DNA from: Candidatus Saccharimonadota bacterium
Lineage (GTDB): Bacteria; Patescibacteriota; Saccharimonadia; Saccharimonadales; SLHW01
Direction of reading: 5' to 3'
DNA: 10,658 nucleotides
NCBI GenBank assembly: GCA_007135955.1
Contig: SLHW01000031.1
Coordinates: 1-10,658 of the forward strand
Shown: one piece after another, positions 1-5,807 of the stretch
Numbering within the stretch: position 1 is the first letter of the stretch
How the letters are laid out: every line of letters begins with the position of its first letter
The notes under the pieces: model-generated
The model's input: the letters and a program-made list of their open reading frames with translations, nothing else
What the model was told of the DNA's origin: nothing
Database searches by the model: none
Program-made: the position numbers and the translations under genes

Positions 1-625
1 TCTTCGCTGCTGTGAGCTTTTCGCTAGAGTCAGGAAAATGTAGCTGAGAAAGCGCTTCACTGCGCGAAATGAGCTGCTGATTATCAATTAGCCACTCGGG
101 AAGCGTCTCTTCGATAGAGCGAATTAGGGGAATTGCTGATCGGATAATTTTGCGTAATTCACGTGATGAAATCCCGTATACTTCACGGTACTTCGGTAGA
201 ATCCGGGCAGTACTTATTGGAAATGTACTACTTGCCTCAGCTGCCGGGTTCATAAGTGAAAATCGCTGACGGCTCAACTTGTACTCGCCAGAGAGAAAGT
301 ATGTTTCATTTTGCTGTAAGTGTTTTGCCCGATAAGGCTGATTAAACCAAACGATACGAACAGACCCCGAATTGTCCTGGGCAATCGCTTCAGTGATATG
401 CATACCGCGTCGAACATATCGACCGCTTACATTTGTTATTTTGCCAGCAACAGTGACAGCGCCAGGTCGTAATTGGCTAATTGGGGTTATCTGTGAATAA
501 TCATCGTAGGCTCTCGGTAAATTATAAATACAATCGGCGATAGTAGTAATGCCAGCTTGTCCAAGTTTTTTAGATAATGCCGGACCAACGCCAGGCAGTA
601 CTTCAACTGAATCGGTTAACTTCAT
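1..625 (-). CDS. recG: ATP-dependent DNA helicase RecG, N-terminal part (cut by window edge)
   Basis: RecG is a superfamily 2 helicase that regresses stalled replication forks and drives branch migration of Holliday junctions. Only the first 208 codons are here, starting at ATG 623-625; the helicase motor lies beyond base 1. The visible part is the wedge region that grips the branched DNA. A helix-hairpin-helix-like LPGVGPALSKKL is at residues 10-21, followed by NLPRAYDDYSQI (35-46). An OB-fold runs from about 54 to 126 (GAVTVAGKITNV onward). Next comes the RecG-type linker RILPKYREVYGISSRELRKI (141-160) and then LPEWLI and a HFP segment (196-198) typical of the family. It lies 24 bases after the methyltransferase stop and is probably cotranscribed with it and tyrS. 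A weak TACACT box 9 bases before the start could give it its own promoter. No good Shine-Dalgarno is seen. Identification is firm; activity cannot be judged without the motor domain. Confidence 0.93.
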   Translation of the reverse strand, partial: MKLTDSVEVLPGVGPALSKKLGQAGITTIADCIYNLPRAYDDYSQITPISQLRPGAVTVAGKITNVSGRYVRRGMHITEAIAQDNSGSVRIVWFNQPYRAKHLQQNETYFLSGEYKLSRQRFSLMNPAAEASSTFPISTARILPKYREVYGISSRELRKIIRSAIPLIRSIEETLPEWLIDNQQLISRSEALSQLHFPDSSEKLTAAK

Positions 626-634
626 TACCTACGT

Positions 635-640
635 AGTGTA
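635..640 (-). promoter_or_regulatory. Weak candidate -10 box for recG
   Basis: TACACT matches the TATAAT consensus at four of six positions and lies 9 bases before the recG ATG. Alone it is weak. It is listed because the same placement recurs before the methyltransferase gene, tyrS and radA. It would give an almost leaderless recG transcript. Confidence 0.25.
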
Positions 641-649
641 ATACAAAGG

Positions 650-1429
650 CTACTTGACGCGACGAACAAATAGAAACGTACTTGGACCAAAGTACATTTT
701 AGATAGTAGTGGCTGCAAGACATATTCAGCTGCAGTCATCACCCGCAGTGGCAGTATCCTTTTTAGGCCTGGGCTACGCAGATTAGATACCGAAAGCACT
801 CGCTCGGCCTTCAAGCCAGCGTGCGCCAATTGCTTGATAACTGTTTTCGGGTTGTGGTTTACAAAAGGTACTTCATCTTCGCGCTGATTTTCAGGTGAAC
901 GAATGTCAACTGGCTTAGTTGGTAACTTCTGTCTTCGCAGAGCGTACTTGATACGGTTTCGAGCATGAGCATAATTAGCTACTTCAAGAATCAAGAAACC
1001 GTCTTTTTTTAAAGCTCGAGCTATTTCCGCAAACTCTTTAGAGGGATCTGGCAAATGGTGCATCACTCGAATCATAGTAATCAGATCAACACTGTTGGTT
1101 TTAAACTTCAACTTATCTGCCTGCATGAGTTGTTGCTCAATGTCCGGATAATTTTTAAGGTAGTCGGTAGCTATTTCTAATTGCTTCTTGGATGGCTCAG
1201 CTAAGGTAACTTTATCGGCGTACTTTTTTAAGAAAACACAGAGCCGACCATAGCCGCCACCAATATCAACAGCGTGTGAAAACTTACGTCCCCGCAAGAG
1301 TCGCTTTATTGCTATCTGCTCTGAAGCATGTTCATAATCACGCCCGTCCCAGTAATGAAGGTAGTTGTAGTCACCCTCATCGTATAAATCAGCGCGCTTT
1401 TTCGTTGGTTTGTTGGTTTTCTTTGCCAT
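650..1429 (-). CDS. Class I SAM-dependent methyltransferase, substrate unknown
   Basis: This 259-residue protein has the Rossmann-like fold of the UbiE/Methyltransf_11 type. Motif I is VDIGGGYGRL (54-63), which holds the methionine part of SAM. The acidic residue that binds the ribose is E78 in LAEPS. D104 in QAD fits the adenine-contact position. The post-motif MIRVMHHLPDP (119-129) is typical of small-molecule methyltransferases of this group, and GFLILEVAN (144-152) forms the following strand. After residue 155 there is a basic stretch and a C-terminal half with no recognisable substrate domain. The N-terminus is lysine-rich (first 12 residues) and no signal peptide is seen, so it is probably cytosolic. 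It starts at ATG 1427-1429, 18 bases after the tyrS stop, without a Shine-Dalgarno but with TATACT 10 bases upstream. Nothing in the neighbours (tyrS, recG) reveals the substrate, so no specific reaction is assigned. Confidence 0.85.
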   Translation of the reverse strand: MAKKTNKPTKKRADLYDEGDYNYLHYWDGRDYEHASEQIAIKRLLRGRKFSHAVDIGGGYGRLCVFLKKYADKVTLAEPSKKQLEIATDYLKNYPDIEQQLMQADKLKFKTNSVDLITMIRVMHHLPDPSKEFAEIARALKKDGFLILEVANYAHARNRIKYALRRQKLPTKPVDIRSPENQREDEVPFVNHNPKTVIKQLAHAGLKAERVLSVSNLRSPGLKRILPLRVMTAAEYVLQPLLSKMYFGPSTFLFVRRVK

Positions 1430-1439
1430 GCCGCGTGCT

Positions 1440-1445
1440 AGTATA
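1440..1445 (-). promoter_or_regulatory. Candidate -10 box (TATACT) for the methyltransferase gene
   Basis: TATACT matches the -10 consensus at five of six positions and ends 10 bases before the ATG at 1429. Transcription would start about 3-4 bases before the start codon. The best -35 candidate is TTGCTA about 19 bases upstream inside the tyrS 3' end, which is a poor fit. No ribosome binding site lies between the box and the start. Confidence 0.4.
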
Positions 1446-1447
1446 CA

Positions 1448-2674
1448 CTATTTCTTTTCGATAATAGCAAAGCTATTTTTACCACGTTTCACTAAACTTT
1501 TACCGTGAGGAATATCGAAATTAGCAAGACTGCAGCGCTGACCATTAACGCTGAATGCCCCAGCTTCTAGAAATGTTCTGGCTTCTTTTTTAGAGGCTGC
1601 TAGTTGTGCGGTTACTAATGTTTGTAACGGATCTGTCTCATAGGCTACTAACGGCAGCTCTCGCTCTAAAACAGCTCGTTCGTCGTCTGATAAATCAGTA
1701 AACAGGGCATCGCCAAACAGAACCCGACTTGCCCGAACAACACTATCGGCCGCTTCACGACCGTGTACAATCTTAGTCACTTCATAGGCCAAAGTTGTTT
1801 GCGCCAAACGGTCTGACTTATTAGCCGCAAAGTTGTTCATCAGTTCTTCGATTTCTGGCTTCGTGAGGAGTGTATAGATTTTTAAGTAGTCTTCGACGCC
1901 CTCATCATCGACATTCAGCCAGAACTGATAAAACGCAAACGGGCTGGTCATTGACTCGTCAAGCCAAACTGCACCGTCTTCGCTTTTACCAAACTTCTTG
2001 CCGGTTGCTTTATTGATAACCAACGGAGCCGACCAAACATGCGCTTCACCACCAGCTATCCGGCGGATAAGTTCAACCCCTGCAATACTATTTCCCCACT
2101 GGTCTGAGCCACAAAGCTGTAATGTTACACCATGCTCACGGAAAAGATGAAGAAAGTCATACCCCTGAATTAATGCATAGCTGAACTCTGCATAACTAAT
2201 TCCTGCGCCACCTTCGCTTAGTCGCGCCTGAACAAAGTCACGACCAAGCATTTGCCGGATTGGCACATGCTTACCTACTTCTCTCAGAAACGACAAATAG
2301 CCAATATCCTTAAACCAGTCATAGTTATCAACTAGCGTGAAGTCTTTGCCGTTAAATATCTTCTCGTATTGGCTTTTAATGATCAGTTTGTTTTTTTCAA
2401 CTTCATCGATACTCTTAAGGTCTCGTTCTTCAGCTTTACCATCTGGATCGCCGATCATTCCTGTTGCACCACCAACAAGTAGTATTGCGCTATGGCCATG
2501 GTCAATAAAATGACGAACCATCATAGCGGTCGCCAAATTGCCGATAGTCATAGATGGTGCACTCGGATCGACCCCAAAATAAAATGTCATTCCTGGTGTG
2601 TCGACAGCACCAATGTCTGTTAGTGTAGTTTGGTTTACAAACCCACGCCATGATAATTCCTGTGAAAGCGTCAT
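1448..2674 (-). CDS. tyrS: Tyrosyl-tRNA synthetase, with a TIGN signature in place of HIGH
   Basis: TyrRS activates tyrosine with ATP and charges tRNA-Tyr in the cytosol. The 408-residue length fits the bacterial family (about 400-425). From the ATG at 2674, the class I catalytic core covers about residues 1-240. Tyrosine-pocket residues are intact: Y32, and Y166/Q170/D173 in FSYALIQGYDF, plus GSDQWGN (189-195). LVGGATGMIGDPDGK (66-80) is canonical. The KMSKS-equivalent loop is KFGKS (227-231). The HIGH position reads T43-I-G-N46, so both histidines are replaced. An alpha-helical anticodon domain follows, and an S4 RNA-binding domain occupies about 346-405 (ASKKEARTFLEAGAFSVNGQ). An in-frame TTG at 2696-2698 would add eight residues, but a TATACT promoter box lies inside that extension, so the ATG was chosen. 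It is the first gene of a likely operon with the methyltransferase gene and recG. Identity is sure; the effect of the altered signature is not. Confidence 0.96.
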   Translation of the reverse strand: MTLSQELSWRGFVNQTTLTDIGAVDTPGMTFYFGVDPSAPSMTIGNLATAMMVRHFIDHGHSAILLVGGATGMIGDPDGKAEERDLKSIDEVEKNKLIIKSQYEKIFNGKDFTLVDNYDWFKDIGYLSFLREVGKHVPIRQMLGRDFVQARLSEGGAGISYAEFSYALIQGYDFLHLFREHGVTLQLCGSDQWGNSIAGVELIRRIAGGEAHVWSAPLVINKATGKKFGKSEDGAVWLDESMTSPFAFYQFWLNVDDEGVEDYLKIYTLLTKPEIEELMNNFAANKSDRLAQTTLAYEVTKIVHGREAADSVVRASRVLFGDALFTDLSDDERAVLERELPLVAYETDPLQTLVTAQLAASKKEARTFLEAGAFSVNGQRCSLANFDIPHGKSLVKRGKNSFAIIEKK

Positions 2675-2684
2675 ACTAACATTA

Positions 2685-2711
2685 AGTATACAGGACAAGA
2701 TACGTTGCCAA
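2685..2711 (-). promoter_or_regulatory. Candidate tyrS operon promoter
   Basis: On the minus strand, TTGGCA (2706-2711, five of six matches to TTGACA) is followed after a short 15-base spacer by TATACT (2685-2690, five of six matches to TATAAT). The -10 box ends 10 bases before the tyrS ATG, so the predicted mRNA has a leader of only a few bases. No Shine-Dalgarno is present. An A8 tract at 2721-2728 just upstream could act as an UP element. The short spacer is the main weakness. Confidence 0.55.
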
Positions 2712-2720
2712 ATAATCTAT

Positions 2721-2759
2721 AAAAAAAATCGATTGTATATTGCTTATATTTGCTATAAT
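2721..2759 (+). promoter_or_regulatory. Extended -10 promoter of the PBP gene with upstream A-tract
   Basis: TGCTATAAT at 2751-2759 is a perfect extended -10 element (TGn plus consensus TATAAT). The -35 region is weak (TTGTAT at 2733-2738, spacer 15), as is common with extended -10 promoters. Eight adenines at 2721-2728 lie where an UP element would sit. The predicted start of transcription is near 2766, giving a leader of about 85 bases. This is the clearest promoter in the window and is divergent to that of tyrS. Confidence 0.7.
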
Positions 2760-2823
2760 GGACGATATCCTGTAGCAGTTATTGATTGTAGATGGAATAG
2801 TTTTAGGGAGAAGCGTACGCAAA

Positions 2824-2848
2824 CGAACAATATAAGTTGCGAACAATA
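2824..2848 (+). repeat. 9-base direct repeat just before the PBP start codon
   Basis: CGAACAATA occurs at 2824-2832 and again at 2840-2848, 16 bases apart start to start, and the second copy ends two bases before the ATG. A perfect palindrome GCGTACGC lies just upstream at 2813-2820. CGCAA (2818-2822) and TTGCG (2837-2841) could pair into a weak hairpin. The repeat is exact; a regulatory role is inference. A second -10-like hexamer, TATAAG at 2831-2836, overlaps this segment. Confidence 0.45.
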
Positions 2849-2850
2849 CT

Positions 2851-5772
2851 ATGGTAAAGAAAAAATCTAACCGCAAATCGGCAAGCACCGCGCCGCGTAA
2901 GCCGAAAAAGTCGGTAGCGCGCCAAAAGTCACAGACAAAACGGCAGCCCAAGCATACCTACAAGACAAAAAATGGGAAATCTATTGCGCTGCACCGCGGT
3001 ATAGCCGATAGAGTTCGTGCCCGAAGATCCGAACATGCCAAACGCAAGGCAATTCGACTCGCCGGCATGCCGAAAAGTCGATTTAAGCGATTCTTCTACC
3101 GATTACATCCAAAGCGACTATATAAGTACTGGTTTAGCCGTGAAGGCGGCATTATGTTCTTACGGGTTACCGGTCTTGGCATTATTATTGCGTTTCTATT
3201 GCTGGTGGGCCTGTTTGCCTACTTCCGTAAGGATCTGCCCGACTTGCGTGATATATCTGGCAGTAATATCGGTGGAAGCATTCGTTATTATGACCGTAGT
3301 GGCGATGTTCTACTCTGGGAAGACTTTGATGCTGTTAAGCGTGTACCAGTGCCAGGTGATCAAATCTCCCAACACATGAAAGACGCCACGATCGCTGTTG
3401 AGGACCGGGACTTTTTTAACCACAGTGGTTTTGATGTTCGCGGTATATCACGTGCGGCTTGGCGCAACGTTTCTGGTCGTGGCGAAGTGCTCCAGGGCGG
3501 CTCAACTATCACCCAGCAATTAGTCCGACTCACTCAAGCAGAGGTTGGCGCCGATCAAACTTACAGCAGGAAACTTAAAGAACTAATTCTATCTATAGAA
3601 TTAGAGCGAAGTTTTACCAAAGAAGAAATTCTCATCGGCTACTTGAACACGGCGCCATTTGGCAATGTTCAATATGGCGTTGAATCAGCCTCACAAGACT
3701 ATTTCAACAAACCAGCCAGTGAACTAGACATAATTGAATCAGCTTTTATGGCCGCTATCCCGCAATCACCGTCATTTTACTCGCCATACGGGGCAAATTA
3801 CAGTCCTGAGGCAGTGATTGGTCGAACAATGTTCGTGCTTGAACAAATGCGCAACCAGGGCATGATAACTGGTGAAGAATATGAGGAGGCTGCCGAACAA
3901 GATATCTTGGCTCGAATACAAGAACCACGGGCACGTTATCAGAACATCACCGCCCCATGGTTTGTGCTAACCGCTAAAGAGCAACTAGAGACAACCTTTA
4001 CCCAGGGCGCCTTCCAAGGTGGCGGCTGGAAAGTTATTACTACCCTAGATATGGACCTACAAAAAATTGCTGAACAAAGCGTCCAGGATGGCCTAGCACA
4101 AATCCAACGTCAAGGTGGCGACTCAGCAGGATTTGTCGCGGAAGATGTTGAAACCGGCCAAGTTGTTGCCTTAGTCGGTGGAGCGGATTTTGACAATGAA
4201 GAATTTGGACAAAACAACTATGCTCGTCTACGCTTGCCTCCTGGTTCAAGTATTAAGCCGTATAACTACGTAGCGCTCATGGAGACAACTGATAATTTCG
4301 GTGCTGGCTCGGTACTGTTTGATCAGCAAGGTCCGCTACCTGGCTACCCGTGTACGACTGGCGCTGGCCGAGATGGCAACTGCCTGCGCAACTTTGATTT
4401 TCGTTATCCAGGACCGGTTACACTTCGTTATGCACTAGGTGGATCAAGGAACGTTCCAGCAGTTAAGGCCATGCTAATTGCTGGAGTTGACACTACTATC
4501 GAAATTACTGAGCGACTAATGGCAAACCCGGATGACCCAGATGAAGTAACCCATGATAATTACAACTGTTATGCTGATGAGCAGCTTACAGTCAAGGCTG
4601 AGTGTTTTACGTCAGCTGGCATCGGCGATGGTGCTTACTTGCGACTAGATAAACACGTTCACGGAATGGCAACCATTTCACGAAACGGCAACAACATACC
4701 ACAGACTTATATATTAAAGATTGAAGATTCAGAAGGCCGTATTATCGAAGAGTGGGAGCCAACTCCTGGTCGTCAAGTTGTTCGTGAAGAATCAGCCTAT
4801 ATCGTTGCTGATATGATGGCAGACCCTAACGCTAGTTATATGAGCAGTAAGCCGCATCGTTTTCAGGGATGGGATTTCAGCTTGAAAACCGGAACAACCA
4901 ACGACGCTAAAGATGGATGGCTGGTCGGCTTCTCAACTAAGTATGCAGCCGGGCTCTGGGTTGGATCACACAATCGCCAGGTTGAAATGACTGGATTCAT
5001 GGAAACAATGACTCGACCAATCTGGCAAAGTTTTATGGATAACGCCCATGATGGGCTTGAGCCTATTCCACGAGAGCGACCTGGTGGCATCCAGGAATTA
5101 CCAGCATTTGTTATGCGAAATAATATTGGCTTAGCAGCAGTGGTGCCGAGTCGATCAACCGACCTATATCCAAGCTGGTTTGAGCGCCCAGGTGGCACTA
5201 ATCAACAGCAAGAAATTGATATCGTATCGAACAAGCTAGCAACTGAATGTACCCCGCAACGAGCGCGACGTGCAGTCACTGGAGGCGATCCATTGCTATT
5301 TTCTGGAGATACGTTTGTAAGTGGTAGAGCTGACACCACCCAAGAAGACGATGTACACAGTTGTGATGATACGATGCCAGGCATCTCGCTAAGCTTTAGG
5401 GAAGACGGCAACAACTACATAATCAGCTGGACGGCATCGCCTGGTACTCATCCATTATCTAGTGATGACTTCCCAGGGGTTATCGAATTTCGTGTTAATA
5501 ATAGTACCATTGAAGAAATCAATGTCACGAATTCTAATCGATCAGGCTCATTTACCTATCGAGCTAACTATTCCGGTACTCGAACGATGACAGCAACAAT
5601 TATCGATAGTGTCCTTTATGATAATCAAGACACGATAAGACTACCTGGGTTACGTGGTAACGATGTTGATAACGACAACGATGATGATGATGGAGAAGAA
5701 GAAGAAGAAGATGAAGAAGAAGATGAAGCTGCCTACACTAGCCCGCCTCCGGGTATAGCGCGGCGCAACTAG
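2851..5772 (+). CDS. Bifunctional class A penicillin-binding protein (glycosyltransferase/transpeptidase)
   Basis: This 973-residue PBP1A-type enzyme polymerises lipid II into glycan strands and cross-links stem peptides outside the cytoplasmic membrane. Residues 1-100 are a very basic cytoplasmic tail (about 35 Lys/Arg). One membrane segment spans about 101-125. The GT51 domain shows EDRDFFNHSG (184-193), GGSTITQQ (216-223), RKLKE (240-244) and YLN (264-266), so both catalytic glutamates, E184 and E244, are present. The transpeptidase has SSIK (nucleophile S466, K469), SRN (532-534) and KTGT (679-682). A beta-rich, Ig-like region (about 845-931) follows, then a hyperacidic tail (938-959) and a short Pro-rich end. 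All six cysteines (501, 511, 573, 585, 800, 838) are extracytoplasmic. The start is ATG 2851: an in-frame TAA at 2833-2835 excludes upstream starts and no Shine-Dalgarno is close. It has its own promoter and converges with radA. The specific paralogue name is uncertain. Confidence 0.95.
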   Translation: MVKKKSNRKSASTAPRKPKKSVARQKSQTKRQPKHTYKTKNGKSIALHRGIADRVRARRSEHAKRKAIRLAGMPKSRFKRFFYRLHPKRLYKYWFSREGGIMFLRVTGLGIIIAFLLLVGLFAYFRKDLPDLRDISGSNIGGSIRYYDRSGDVLLWEDFDAVKRVPVPGDQISQHMKDATIAVEDRDFFNHSGFDVRGISRAAWRNVSGRGEVLQGGSTITQQLVRLTQAEVGADQTYSRKLKELILSIELERSFTKEEILIGYLNTAPFGNVQYGVESASQDYFNKPASELDIIESAFMAAIPQSPSFYSPYGANYSPEAVIGRTMFVLEQMRNQGMITGEEYEEAAEQDILARIQEPRARYQNITAPWFVLTAKEQLETTFTQGAFQGGGWKVITTLDMDLQKIAEQSVQDGLAQIQRQGGDSAGFVAEDVETGQVVALVGGADFDNEEFGQNNYARLRLPPGSSIKPYNYVALMETTDNFGAGSVLFDQQGPLPGYPCTTGAGRDGNCLRNFDFRYPGPVTLRYALGGSRNVPAVKAMLIAGVDTTIEITERLMANPDDPDEVTHDNYNCYADEQLTVKAECFTSAGIGDGAYLRLDKHVHGMATISRNGNNIPQTYILKIEDSEGRIIEEWEPTPGRQVVREESAYIVADMMADPNASYMSSKPHRFQGWDFSLKTGTTNDAKDGWLVGFSTKYAAGLWVGSHNRQVEMTGFMETMTRPIWQSFMDNAHDGLEPIPRERPGGIQELPAFVMRNNIGLAAVVPSRSTDLYPSWFERPGGTNQQQEIDIVSNKLATECTPQRARRAVTGGDPLLFSGDTFVSGRADTTQEDDVHSCDDTMPGISLSFREDGNNYIISWTASPGTHPLSSDDFPGVIEFRVNNSTIEEINVTNSNRSGSFTYRANYSGTRTMTATIIDSVLYDNQDTIRLPGLRGNDVDNDNDDDDGEEEEEDEEEDEAAYTSPPPGIARRN
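5680..5727 (+). repeat. GAT/GAA codon tract encoding the acidic tail of the PBP
   Basis: A purine-rich run of GAT and GAA codons, broken by one GGA, encodes four Asp, a Gly, then an almost unbroken Glu/Asp stretch (residues 944-959). It contains five consecutive GAA codons and later three more. Such trinucleotide tracts can change length by whole codons without breaking the frame. Confidence 0.8.
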
Positions 5773-5807
5773 TCCCTAGCCTTACTAAGCTGACTTACAA
5801 TTAACTA
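5773..5807. other. Short convergent gap between the PBP and radA stop codons
   Basis: Two genes end head to head across 35 bases. Only tiny inverted repeats are visible (CTAG-TCC-CTAG partly within the PBP stop region, and CTTA-C-TAAG), with no T-run, so I see no intrinsic terminator for either strand. Transcripts from both sides may overlap or end by another mechanism. Confidence 0.6.

Noticed and set aside
1463..1480. Inverted repeat AATAGC-AAA-GCTATT followed by TTT, like a plus-strand terminator
   Set aside because: It lies inside the last codons of tyrS, on the wrong strand for any gene here; the stem is only six A/T-rich pairs and is explained by the codons for Asn-Ser-Phe-Ala-Ile.
2675..2698. 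Longer tyrS starting at the in-frame TTG (2696-2698)
   Set aside because: The eight extra residues overlap the TATACT -10 box, and TyrRS N-termini normally begin close to the MTLSQEL-like start. The ATG at 2674 fits better.
2792..2800. Two-codon upstream frame ATG-GAA-TAG in the PBP leader
   Set aside because: No ribosome binding site precedes it and a start-stop this short occurs easily by chance.
2782..2835. Upstream TTG-initiated extension or 17-codon peptide in the PBP leader
   Set aside because: It is in frame with the PBP but ends at TAA 2833-2835, so it cannot extend the protein, and no Shine-Dalgarno supports a separate peptide.
3017..3379. Open frame of 120 codons in another plus frame inside the PBP gene
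   Set aside because: It overlaps the N-terminal and membrane segment of a confidently assigned gene, and has no independent start signals.
4863..5198. Open frame of 111 codons on the minus strand within the PBP gene
   Set aside because: It is antisense to the well-conserved transpeptidase region, its translation has no recognisable domain, and it has no promoter or ribosome site.
5740..5760. CCCG-CCTC-CGGG hairpin near the PBP 3' end as a terminator
   Set aside because: The stem is four pairs, lies before the stop codon and is not followed by a T-run.
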